Assembly: GCA_013214365.1 (NCBI GenBank)
Contig: JABSPI010000244.1
Span: 1-6,904, forward strand
Direction of reading: 5' to 3'
Origin: Erythrobacter sp.
Lineage (GTDB): Bacteria > Pseudomonadota > Alphaproteobacteria > Sphingomonadales > Sphingomonadaceae
Length of the DNA: 6,904 nucleotides
The notes beneath the pieces were generated by a model. The model had not been told where the DNA came from, did no database searches, and saw only the letters and a list, made by a program, of their open reading frames with translations. A program made the position numbers and the translations under genes. Shown here piece after piece: positions 1 to 6,534 of this stretch. Position 1 is the stretch's first letter. Every line of letters starts with the position of its first letter.

Positions 1-674
1 GCGCTGTCATCGCCTGCCTCGGGCCGGGTTTCGAACACTTTGTCGACCAGGCCAAATTTCTTCGCCTCTTCCGCTTCCAGGAACGTATCGCGGTCCATTG
101 CGGCTTCAATATCGTCGAGGCTTTGCCCGGTATATTTGACGTAGAGATCGTTGAGACGGGTGCGGATGCGCAGAATTTCGCGCGCCTGAATTTCGATATC
201 GGACGCCATGCCGCGCGCCCCGCCCGATGGTTGGTGGACCATGATCCGGGCATTGGGCAATGCCACGCGCATGCCCGGCTCACCTGCTGCAAGAAGGAAG
301 CTGCCCATCGAGGCGGCTTGGCCGATACACACGGTTGACACGCGCGGTTTGATATATTGCATCGTGTCGTGGATCGCCATGCCGGCGGTGACAACGCCGC
401 CGGGCGAATTGATATACATGCTGATCGGCTTGGAGGGGTTTTCGCTTTCCAGGAACAGCAATTGGGCCACGATCAGCGAGGCCATATTGTCTTCCACCTG
501 GCCGGTCACAAACACAATCCGTTCGCGCAGCAGGCGGCTGAAAATGTCAAACGCGCGTTCACCGCGGCTCGATTGTTCGACCACGGTCGGGACCAGCGCG
601 CCGGTCACCGGATCGTGTGTGAAACTGCCCTGTGAACCGTAAGTTTCGCCTTTGTCTCCGAACAGATCGATCAT
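1..674 (-). CDS. clpP: ATP-dependent Clp protease proteolytic subunit ClpP (3' end cut by the window edge)
   Basis: ClpP is the serine peptidase of the Clp complex. It forms a barrel of two heptamers in the cytoplasm and degrades proteins fed to it by ClpX or ClpA. I read 224 residues from the reverse complement; the usual family length is about 200-230, so only a short C-terminus is missing. The body begins at [18 protein letters not shown] (from residue 26) and matches the mature start of the E. coli enzyme. The catalytic triad is visible as Ser122 (in GQAASMGS), His147 (in IMVHQPSGG) and Asp196 (in AMDRD), all offset by 25 from E. coli Ser97/His122/Asp171. The first 25 residues are therefore probably a cleaved propeptide, longer than the 14 of E. 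coli. The start ATG at 672-674 is preceded by a GAGGA ribosome site about 9 bases upstream. clpX would be expected next, beyond the left edge. Identification is very secure. Confidence 0.97.
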   Translation of the reverse strand, partial: MIDLFGDKGETYGSQGSFTHDPVTGALVPTVVEQSSRGERAFDIFSRLLRERIVFVTGQVEDNMASLIVAQLLFLESENPSKPISMYINSPGGVVTAGMAIHDTMQYIKPRVSTVCIGQAASMGSFLLAAGEPGMRVALPNARIMVHQPSGGARGMASDIEIQAREILRIRTRLNDLYVKYTGQSLDDIEAAMDRDTFLEAEEAKKFGLVDKVFETRPEAGDDS

Positions 675-707
675 GGTGGTGTTTCCTCGTCAATGAATTG
701 CCAGCCT

Positions 708-736
708 ATGTCGGACTAGGCGCGGCAATGTTCAAG
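708..736 (-). promoter_or_regulatory. Candidate heat-shock (RpoH/sigma-32 type) promoter of clpP
   Basis: On the minus strand CTTGAA (731-736) is followed, 18 bases after its CTTG, by CCGACAT (708-714). The alphaproteobacterial RpoH pattern is roughly CTTG, 17-18 bases, CYTATNT. The -35 part matches fully and the -10 part matches at 5 of 7 positions. Transcription would start around 700, giving a leader of about 25 bases before the clpP start. clpP is a classic heat-shock gene, so the role fits, but the call rests on a short motif match only. Confidence 0.4.
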
Positions 737-886
737 GGGATTCATGCCGGGATTGGGGATAGCGGTGTTTTGCACGCCCGCGCATGATGAAAAGTGCTGC
801 GAAAAAGGCGCGGGTGATAATGCCAAAACGTGCAGCTGGCGATGCGCTCTTGCGCTTTGCCCGCCTTCGCGCAATCACTTGGACCC

Positions 887-2407
887 ATGAACACCGCATT
901 GCTTACATCCGCCGCTGGCCTCGCTCTGCTCGGGGCAGCTGGCATCCTCGCCGCCGCCGACCGCAGCGCGCCTTACGACGCCGAGGCGCAGGCCGCCCGC
1001 GAGGTCGAGCGTATCCGCCAATATGATAGCGGGCCCGGCGGCCTCAATGCGGTGATCGCCTATTCGCACACGGCCGGATTTAAAGCGCGCGAGCTCGCTG
1101 GCACCGCCCCGCTCCATGGCCGGACGGTTTTGGTGAAGGACAATATCGAAACCCGCGAATGGGCAACAACCGCCGGCAGCCTTGCACTGGCAGAGAATTT
1201 CACCCGCCGCGATGCGCCGCTGATCGCCAATTTGCGCGCACATGGCGGGATGGTTCTGGGCAAGGCGAATTTGTCCGAATGGGCCAATATCCGGTCGAAC
1301 GATTCGACCAGCGGGTGGAGCGCGGTGGGCGGGCTGACCCGCAATCCGCACGCGATTGATCGCAACACTTGCGGCTCGTCTTCGGGCAGCGGCGCAGCGG
1401 TCGCCGCCGGTTTCGCATGGGCCGCAATCGGGACCGAGACCAATGGCTCGATCACTTGCCCGGCGAGCATTAACGGCGTGGTCGGGTTCAAACCCAGCGT
1501 CGGCCTGGTCAGCCGCACCCATGTTGTCCCGATCTCCTCGACCCAGGACACAGCCGGCCCGATGACCCGCACCGTCTATGACGCGGCGCTGTTGCTGGGC
1601 GCGATCGCGGGGGAGGATCCGGCCGATCCGGCCACAATCGGCGTGCCGCGCGAGGCGGATTATACCCACGGCCTCGACAGCTTCTCGCTCACCGGGGTGC
1701 GGATCGGGGTCATGCGCGGGCAAATCGGCAATAATGCGCAGGTTGCGGCCGTGTTCGACAATGCGCTCGCTGATCTCGAGGCGGCGGGCGCGGTGCTGGT
1801 CGATATCGAATTTGAACCCAATGCCGATATGTACCGCGACAGCTATGCGGTCCTGTTGTTCGAATTGCGCGAGGAGATGGGCAAATATCTGTCCTCGATC
1901 CCCGCATTTGAAAATGGCGAGACGCCGCGTTCGCTCGATGATCTGATCGCGTTCAACCGCGCCAATGCCGCGCGCGAGATGCGCTGGTTCGACCAATCGA
2001 TCTTTCTCGTGGCGCAAGAGACCACTGACCGCGCAGCCTATGAGGCGGCGCGCGCCAATGCGCTCAAGATTGCAGGCGAGCAGACGCTCGATCCGCTGCT
2101 GGCGGACAATGATGTGGCGTTTCTGGTCGCGCCCACAAGAGGGCCGGCCTGGATGAGCGATCTGGTGCTGGGCGATCAGTTCAACGGCTCGATCGGGTTT
2201 GGCTCCCCCGCCGCGATTGCGGGCTATCCGCATTTGACCGTGCCCATGGGCGAGGTCGAACAGCTGCCGGTCGGGATCAGCTTTTTCGGCGCCAAATGGG
2301 CCGATCACGACGTGCTCAAAGCGGGCGCTGCATATGAAAGGGCCCGGACAGCGACGCTGCCCGAGCCCTCTTTCAAACGCTGGTCTGCCCGGGCAATGCC
2401 CGAATAG
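887..2407 (+). CDS. Exported amidase-signature family hydrolase (peptide amidase-like)
   Basis: This is an amidase-signature serine hydrolase, a family that cleaves carboxamide bonds. From the ATG at 887 it has 506 residues. The Ser-cisSer-Lys triad is visible as Lys84 (in VLVKDNIET), Ser164 (in CGSSSGSG) and the nucleophile Ser188 (in [13 protein letters not shown]); the 24-residue spacing of the two serines is typical. The stretch [16 protein letters not shown] resembles Stenotrophomonas peptide amidase more than GatA, and no gatB or gatC is nearby, so it is unlikely to be the tRNA amidotransferase subunit. Residues 2-24 are hydrophobic and Ala/Leu-rich, ending in AAAD, like a signal peptide although lacking a basic n-region; a periplasmic location is inferred. 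The frame stays open up to a GTG at 830, but that start would bury the hydrophobic segment behind 19 extra residues. No strong ribosome site precedes either start. A GATAAT at 815-820 is a weak -10 candidate. The substrate is unknown. Confidence 0.88.
   Translation: MNTALLTSAAGLALLGAAGILAAADRSAPYDAEAQAAREVERIRQYDSGPGGLNAVIAYSHTAGFKARELAGTAPLHGRTVLVKDNIETREWATTAGSLALAENFTRRDAPLIANLRAHGGMVLGKANLSEWANIRSNDSTSGWSAVGGLTRNPHAIDRNTCGSSSGSGAAVAAGFAWAAIGTETNGSITCPASINGVVGFKPSVGLVSRTHVVPISSTQDTAGPMTRTVYDAALLLGAIAGEDPADPATIGVPREADYTHGLDSFSLTGVRIGVMRGQIGNNAQVAAVFDNALADLEAAGAVLVDIEFEPNADMYRDSYAVLLFELREEMGKYLSSIPAFENGETPRSLDDLIAFNRANAAREMRWFDQSIFLVAQETTDRAAYEAARANALKIAGEQTLDPLLADNDVAFLVAPTRGPAWMSDLVLGDQFNGSIGFGSPAAIAGYPHLTVPMGEVEQLPVGISFFGAKWADHDVLKAGAAYERARTATLPEPSFKRWSARAMPE
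2340..2368. terminator. Possible rho-independent hairpin inside the amidase 3' end, placed to terminate tig
   Basis: Two 14-base arms (GGGCCCGGACAGCG and CTGCCCGAGCCC with the preceding bases) pair at 12 of 14 positions around a very short centre. On the minus strand the hairpin begins about 45 bases past the tig stop codon and is followed by TTTC; on the plus strand it is followed by TCTTTC. The T tracts are short, and the bases also encode amidase residues near the C-terminus. A terminator role is therefore only a suggestion. Confidence 0.3.
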
Positions 2408-2413
2408 GCCGGA

Positions 2414-3994
2414 TTACTTTTTGGCCGCTGGCTTCTTGGCCGGCGCCTTTTTGGCGGCTGGCTTTTTCGCAGGAGCCTTCTTGGCCGGTGCTTTCTTGGC
2501 TGGTGCTTTCTTAGCTGGGGCCTTCTTGGCTGCGGGCTTGTCGTCAGCGTCGGCCTTGGCCGCCGCTTTCTTTGCCGGTGCCTTCTTAGCCGTAGCTTTC
2601 TTAGCTGGGGCCTTCTTGGCCGCTTTCTTCTTAGGCGCAGCCTTGGCTTTTTCCGCTTCGGCTTCTTCGTCGGCTTCGATCGCGGCCTGCAATTCCTCGA
2701 CCGTCACATCACGCTCGGTGACCTCGGCCTTGTCGAACAGGAAGTCGACCACTTTGTCTTCATAGAGCGGCGCGCGCAATTGAGCGGCGGCCATCGGCTC
2801 TTGCTGGATATATTGCATGAAGCGCTCGCGATCTTCCTCGCGATATTGTTGCGCGGCCTGCTGGATCAGCATTTGCATTTCCTGCGCGGTCACTTCCACG
2901 CCATTGGCCTGGCCGATTTCCGACAGCAACAGGCCCAAACGCACGCGGCGTTCGGCGATGGCGCGGTAATCGTCCTTTTCCTCTTCGATCTGCTTGAGCG
3001 CGTCGGCCGGATCTTCTTCCTTGGCCGCTTCTTGCTGCAGCTGGGCCCAGATCTGTTCGAACTCGGCATCGACCATGGTCGAGGGCACTTCGAAATCGTG
3101 GCTGCCGGCCAATTGGTCGAGCAGCGAACGCTTCATCTGCGTGCGGGTCATGCCGGCGGTTTGCTGCTCGAGCTGGCCCTTCATGATCTCTTGCAGCTTG
3201 TCGAGCCCGTCAAGGCCGAGATTCTTAGCGAACTCGTCATCGATCTTGGTCTCGGTCTCGACCTTCACCGCTTTCACGGTGACATCGAAAGTGGCCTCTT
3301 TACCGGCGAGGTGATCGGCCTGGTAATCTTCGGGGAAGGTGACCGTGATGGTCTTCTCATCGCCCTTTTTCGCGCCGACCAATTGGTCTTCAAAGCCGGG
3401 GATGAACGCGCCCGAACCAATCACGAGAGGGGCATCTTCGGCTTTGCCGCCTTCGAACTCTTCGCCGTCAATCTTGCCGACGAAATCGATGATCAACTGG
3501 TTGCCATCGGCCGCTTTCTTGGTTTTGGCGGCGTCCTTATAGCTCTTATTCTGGCCGGCAATGCCCGCAATCGCTTCTTCGATTTGCTCATCGCTGACCG
3601 GCACGCTCAGCTTTTCCAGCTTGAGCCCGTCAATGCTCGGCGCCTCAACCACCGGCAGAACTTCAAGCTCGACCGTGATCTCGGCATCTTTGCCTTCTTC
3701 GTAATCTTCGTTGAGCGCAACCGCAGGCTGCATTGCCGGGCGCAGCTCTTCATCCGCGATCAGGCCATCAACACTGGCGCGAATCGTGTCGTTGAGCGTT
3801 TGCGCATGCAATTGCTCGCCATGCATTTTCTTGACCAGATTCGCCGGCACTTTGCCCTTACGAAAGCCCGGCATGTTCACTTGCGGGGCGATCTTCTTGA
3901 TCTCGGCATCAACCTTTTCTGCGATTTCAGCAGCGGTGAAGGTGATCAGATAGGCCCGCTTGAGCCCTTCGTTTTTGGTCTGCTTGGTAGCCAT
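2414..3994 (-). CDS. tig: Trigger factor, ribosome-associated chaperone and peptidyl-prolyl isomerase, with a Lys/Ala/Pro-rich tail
   Basis: Trigger factor docks at the ribosome exit tunnel and is the first chaperone to meet nascent chains. The protein has 526 residues against about 430-450 for ordinary members. The N-terminal ribosome-binding domain carries the signature GFRKGKVP at 43-50. An FKBP-type isomerase domain covers about 160-245 ([16 protein letters not shown], then [15 protein letters not shown]). The helical chaperone domain runs from about 250 to 440, including [15 protein letters not shown]. From about 445 to the end lies an added tail made almost only of Lys, Ala and Pro in KKAPA-type repeats, broken by an acidic ADADD at 481-485; it resembles histone H1-like bacterial tails. 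The start ATG at 3992-3994 has only a weak purine-rich stretch upstream. The gene lies 61 bases downstream of tRNA-Leu on the same strand and converges with the amidase gene. Identity is certain; the role of the tail is unknown. Confidence 0.97.
   Translation of the reverse strand: MATKQTKNEGLKRAYLITFTAAEIAEKVDAEIKKIAPQVNMPGFRKGKVPANLVKKMHGEQLHAQTLNDTIRASVDGLIADEELRPAMQPAVALNEDYEEGKDAEITVELEVLPVVEAPSIDGLKLEKLSVPVSDEQIEEAIAGIAGQNKSYKDAAKTKKAADGNQLIIDFVGKIDGEEFEGGKAEDAPLVIGSGAFIPGFEDQLVGAKKGDEKTITVTFPEDYQADHLAGKEATFDVTVKAVKVETETKIDDEFAKNLGLDGLDKLQEIMKGQLEQQTAGMTRTQMKRSLLDQLAGSHDFEVPSTMVDAEFEQIWAQLQQEAAKEEDPADALKQIEEEKDDYRAIAERRVRLGLLLSEIGQANGVEVTAQEMQMLIQQAAQQYREEDRERFMQYIQQEPMAAAQLRAPLYEDKVVDFLFDKAEVTERDVTVEELQAAIEADEEAEAEKAKAAPKKKAAKKAPAKKATAKKAPAKKAAAKADADDKPAAKKAPAKKAPAKKAPAKKAPAKKPAAKKAPAKKPAAKK
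2430..2534 (-). repeat. Tandem 15-base repeat, seven units, in the tig 3' end
   Basis: Seven consecutive 15-base units of the form GCCTTCTTGGCCGGT (plus-strand reading) start at 2430, 2445, 2460, 2475, 2490, 2505 and 2520. Each encodes five residues of the Lys/Ala/Pro tail of trigger factor. Differences are mostly at third codon positions and in the last codon. The array is in frame, so gain or loss of units would change tail length without breaking the gene. Confidence 0.8.
2565..2639 (-). repeat. Second block of 15-base repeats in tig, five units
   Basis: Units start at 2565, 2580, 2595, 2610 and 2625; the last is the most diverged. This block encodes the first part of the Lys/Ala tail of trigger factor and is separated from the longer block by 30 bases that encode the acidic ADADD break. 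Unit 2595-2609 is identical to unit 2505-2519 of the other block, pointing to duplication within the tail. Confidence 0.7.
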
Positions 3995-4055
3995 GGAGTT
4001 GAACTTCTAGCCTTCTAATGCATTGAATATATGTATTTTACCGACATGTTCGGAA

Positions 4056-4140
4056 TGGTGCGGGCGAAGGGACTCGAACCCCCACATCTTGCGATACTGG
4101 TACCTAAAACCAGCGCGTCTACCAATTCCGCCACGCCCGC
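4056..4140 (-). tRNA. tRNA-Leu, anticodon UAG
   Basis: The minus strand folds as a class II tRNA of 85 bases including an encoded CCA (4056-4058) and discriminator A (4059). The acceptor stem pairs GCGGGCG (4134-4140) with CGCCCGC (4060-4066). The anticodon arm is CTGGT-TTTAGGT-ACCAG, giving anticodon TAG (4104-4106), which reads CUA and other CUN leucine codons. The D loop has AATTGGTAGA, the variable arm has an ATC/GAT stem, and the T loop is TTCGAGT. All are usual for tRNA-Leu. No clear terminator separates it from tig downstream; a small inverted repeat (CCGA/TCGG, 4041-4053) lacks a T tract. Confidence 0.97.
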
Positions 4141-4273
4141 ATAGTCTGAACGAAGCCGCGCGGGAAAGCCGAGGCCCCCGCGCGCGTTGGAAGCGCCTCT
4201 AAAGACCTAAGCGCAAAAGGGCAAGCGATAGCGCGCTTGTTTCCAACCGCCTGCACGATTAAGGGCGCTCTTT
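4141..4273. other. Divergent intergenic region between tRNA-Leu and the DUF3297 gene
   Basis: This spacer must hold the promoters for tRNA-Leu (leftward) and for the DUF3297-der cluster (rightward), but I see no convincing -35/-10 pair. It contains a perfect 8-base GC-only inverted repeat, CGCGCGGG (4157-4164) and CCCGCGCG (4177-4184), with a 12-base loop. There is no T tract on either side, so it is not a standard terminator. It would lie in the 5' leader of the tRNA transcript. Confidence 0.5.
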
Positions 4274-4564
4274 ATGACACAGCAAACCCCATCCAACGAC
4301 GTTCCGCCCGACCATCTTTCGGTCAATCCGCGCAATCCGGCTTTTGATGCCGATATCCTCAAACGCGGCATCGGCATTCGCTTTAAAGGCAATGTGCGCA
4401 CCGATATCGAGGAATATTCGATCTCCGAAGGCTGGGTCCGGGTGCAAGCGGGCAAGACCGTCGATCGCCGCGGACAACCGCTCACGATCAAGCTGACCGG
4501 CGCGGTTGAGGCCTGGTTTGAAGATCTGGGCGAAGATGCCCCGGTGGCCAAGAAAGACGGCTAA
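4274..4564 (+). CDS. DUF3297 family small protein
   Basis: This protein of 96 residues belongs to the DUF3297 family of small, presumably cytoplasmic proteins without an assigned function. Family features are DHLSVNPRNPAFD (13-25), GIGIRFKGNVRTDIEEYSIS (32-51), the EGWVRVQAGKTVDRRGQPL core (52-70) and the TIKLTGAVEAWFED end. There is no signal peptide or membrane segment. An AAGGG ribosome site (4261-4265) lies about 8 bases before the ATG. der follows after 54 bases on the same strand with no evident terminator between, so co-transcription is plausible. I recognise the family from memory; no catalytic residues are apparent. Confidence 0.9.
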   Translation: MTQQTPSNDVPPDHLSVNPRNPAFDADILKRGIGIRFKGNVRTDIEEYSISEGWVRVQAGKTVDRRGQPLTIKLTGAVEAWFEDLGEDAPVAKKDG

Positions 4565-4618
4565 AGCGCCTCGCTGCTTGCCTTAATGGCTCGCAGGGGC
4601 CACTTGTCGAGGTGAGCT

Positions 4619-6046
4619 ATGAAACCCCAAGTCATCATTATCGGACGCCCCAATGTGGGCAAGTCGACTTTGTTCAACCGGTTGGTTGGCAAAAAACTCG
4701 CGCTGGTCGATGACCAGCCGGGGGTCACCCGTGATCGCCGGATGGGCGATGCCGAGATCGCCGGCCTTGCCTTTACCATTGTCGACACCGCCGGGTGGGA
4801 GGATGAGAACGAGCTGACCTTGCCCGGGCGGATGCGCAAACAAACCGAAGCCAGCCTCGAAGGGGCGGATGCGGCGCTGTTTGTGATCGATTCGCGCGCC
4901 GGCCTGACCCCGCTCGACAATGAAATTGCGCGCTATCTGCGCGAACATGATGTGCCGATCGTGCTGGTGGCGAACAAAGCCGAAGGGGCCGCAGGCGAGA
5001 GCGGTGTGCTCGAATCCTATTCGCTCGGCCTTGGCGATCCGGTGGCCTTATCGGCGGAACATGGCGAAGGGGTGGCCGACCTGTTCGGGGCGCTGTGGCC
5101 GATCATCGGGGAAAAGGCCGATGCGGCGCAGGCGCAAAGCGAGATCACCCTGATCGAGGATGAAGAGGCGCCGCTCGGCCCGCTCAAACTGGCGATTGTG
5201 GGACGGCCCAATGCGGGCAAATCGACTCTCATCAACCGCTTGCTGGGCGAGGACAGATTGCTGACCGGGCCCGAGGCCGGGATCACCCGCGATTCGATTG
5301 CGGTGGATTGGGAATGGCACGACCCCAAAACCGATGAAACCCGCGAGATCCGCCTGATCGACACCGCCGGCATGCGCAAAAAACGCAATGTCACCGAAAA
5401 GCTTGAAAAGCTCTCGGTCGCCGATGCGAGGCGCGCGGTTGATTTTGCCGAGGTGGTGGTGCTGCTGCTCGACGCGACGCAAGGGTTGGAGCATCAGGAT
5501 CTCAAAATCGCCGCGCTCGCGCTTGAAGAAGGGCGCGCTTTGATGGTGGCGATCAACAAATGGGATGTGGCCGAGAACGCCTCGTCCCTGTTCAACGGGA
5601 TCAAACAGGCGCTGCATGATGGGTTGGCGCAGGTGCGCGGCCTGCCGGTTTTCGCGGTCAGCGCCAAGACCGGCAAAGGGCTCGACACAATGTTGTCGGC
5701 CGCGTTTGAACTGCGCGAAAGCTGGTCCAAACGGGTGCCGACCGCGGCACTCAATCGCTGGTTTGACGATGCGCTCGACGCCAATCCCCCGCCCGCGCCC
5801 GGCGGCCGGCGGATCAAATTGCGCTACATCACCCAGGCCGGCACCCGCCCGCCGCGCTTTGTGGTGTTCGGCACGCGGCTGGAATCGTTGCCCAAAAGTT
5901 ATGAACGCTATCTGGTCAATGGGATCCGCGCCAAGCTCGGCTTTGAAGCGGTGCCGGTGCGGGTGATCCTGAAAAGCCCCAAAAACCCCTACAATGCCAA
6001 TCGCGGCGGCGGGGGCAATTTCAGCGGCGGCGAAGGAAGGTCATAA
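4619..6046 (+). CDS. der: Ribosome assembly GTPase Der (EngA)
   Basis: Der is an essential GTPase with two G domains in tandem that helps mature the 50S ribosomal subunit. The protein has 475 residues, usual for the family. G domain 1 has GRPNVGKST (9-17), PGVTRDR (34-40), DTAGW (56-60) and NKAE (119-122). The last departs from the common NKxD by Glu for Asp. G domain 2 has GRPNAGKST (195-203), GITRDS, DTAGM (248-252), NKWD (313-316) and SAK (348-350). An acidic linker (about 175-186) joins the two. The C-terminal KH-like domain spans about 372-455, including RIKLRYITQ and PRFVVFG, and ends in a short Gly-rich tail. An AGGTGA ribosome site lies just before the ATG at 4619. The stop codon overlaps the start of the DUF2721 gene (TAATG), suggesting translational coupling. 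Confidence 0.97.
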   Translation: MKPQVIIIGRPNVGKSTLFNRLVGKKLALVDDQPGVTRDRRMGDAEIAGLAFTIVDTAGWEDENELTLPGRMRKQTEASLEGADAALFVIDSRAGLTPLDNEIARYLREHDVPIVLVANKAEGAAGESGVLESYSLGLGDPVALSAEHGEGVADLFGALWPIIGEKADAAQAQSEITLIEDEEAPLGPLKLAIVGRPNAGKSTLINRLLGEDRLLTGPEAGITRDSIAVDWEWHDPKTDETREIRLIDTAGMRKKRNVTEKLEKLSVADARRAVDFAEVVVLLLDATQGLEHQDLKIAALALEEGRALMVAINKWDVAENASSLFNGIKQALHDGLAQVRGLPVFAVSAKTGKGLDTMLSAAFELRESWSKRVPTAALNRWFDDALDANPPPAPGGRRIKLRYITQAGTRPPRFVVFGTRLESLPKSYERYLVNGIRAKLGFEAVPVRVILKSPKNPYNANRGGGGNFSGGEGRS

Positions 6047-6534
6047 TGTTCGATCTGTTGATGATCGGGGCCGATGGGATTGTCTCGGTGCAATCGGTGT
6101 CGGCGGTGCGGGTGCAACAGGCGCTCGAATTGAGCCTTGCGCCGGCCTTTCTGCTGGTCGGGATCGGGTCGATCATGAATGTCATGATGGTGCGGCTCAA
6201 TTGGGTTGCGGGGCGGTTGGAACGGCTCGAAATGCCCGAAGGTGGCGAATGCGGCGCGGCGCATGCTGGCGAGGTGGAATGGCTAGGCAAGCGGCGCCGG
6301 ATCGCGCAATTGGCGATCAAGTTTTCAACCGGGGCCGCCGCCACGATCAGCGTGATTATCGCGGTTCTGTTCGTCTCGGCCTTTATCCGGATCGACACCG
6401 GGATTTTCGTGATGATCTTGTGGGTGATGACGATCGGTCTGTTGATCACGGGGCTGGGCCATTTCCTGCGCGAGACGCTGGTCGCGGCTGAGGGGCCGAA
6501 GACTCCCCTTGGACCAGCTTGCGATAGCCATTGA
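6046..6534 (+). CDS. DUF2721 family inner-membrane protein
   Basis: A membrane protein of 162 residues that I assign to DUF2721, a family of unknown function. Three hydrophobic segments are visible at about 30-49 (LAPAFLLVGIGSIMNVMMV), 97-114 (TISVIIAVLFVSAF) and 119-139. A basic and acidic cytoplasmic-type loop (about 50-90, with GKRRRIAQLAIK) lies between the first and second. The family hallmark is an initial hydrophobic segment ending in a small-residue, Asn-containing turn followed by RLxxVxxRxxxLE, and it is present here as RLNWVAGRLERLE. Translation starts at the A of the der stop overlap, with GGAAGG about 5 bases upstream. The last 89 bases are overlapped by an opposing reading frame of different composition. 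The final residues (about 149-162, GPKTPLGPACDSH) may therefore not be the ancestral end. Confidence 0.85.
   Translation: MFDLLMIGADGIVSVQSVSAVRVQQALELSLAPAFLLVGIGSIMNVMMVRLNWVAGRLERLEMPEGGECGAAHAGEVEWLGKRRRIAQLAIKFSTGAAATISVIIAVLFVSAFIRIDTGIFVMILWVMTIGLLITGLGHFLRETLVAAEGPKTPLGPACDSH

Noticed and set aside
208..642. Plus-strand frames opposite clpP
   Set aside because: The minus strand encodes ClpP through the window edge with all catalytic residues; the plus-strand frames show no motif.
742..945. Small minus-strand frame between clpP and the amidase
   Set aside because: It overlaps the amidase start region, has no good ribosome site and no familiar sequence; it also covers the likely clpP promoter.
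875..2308. Long open frame of 477 codons on the minus strand opposite the amidase
   Set aside because: Composition is rich in Arg, His, Ala and Gly without recognisable motifs, while the plus strand carries a complete amidase with an intact triad.
2430..2639. Repeat blocks considered as a CRISPR or mobile element
   Set aside because: The units are contiguous, 15 bases long, without spacers, and encode an in-frame protein tail.
2780..4018. Long open frame of 412 codons on the plus strand opposite trigger factor
   Set aside because: It is antisense to an unmistakable tig gene, its residues are the His/Leu/Phe/Asp-rich type made by antisense frames of GC-rich genes, and it shows no family motif.
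4041..4053. Inverted repeat CCGA/TCGG between tRNA-Leu and tig as a terminator
   Set aside because: The stem is only 4 bases with no T tract after it; too weak to call.
5048..5617. Open frame of 189 codons opposite der
   Set aside because: Antisense to conserved G-domain motifs of Der; a shadow of codon bias.
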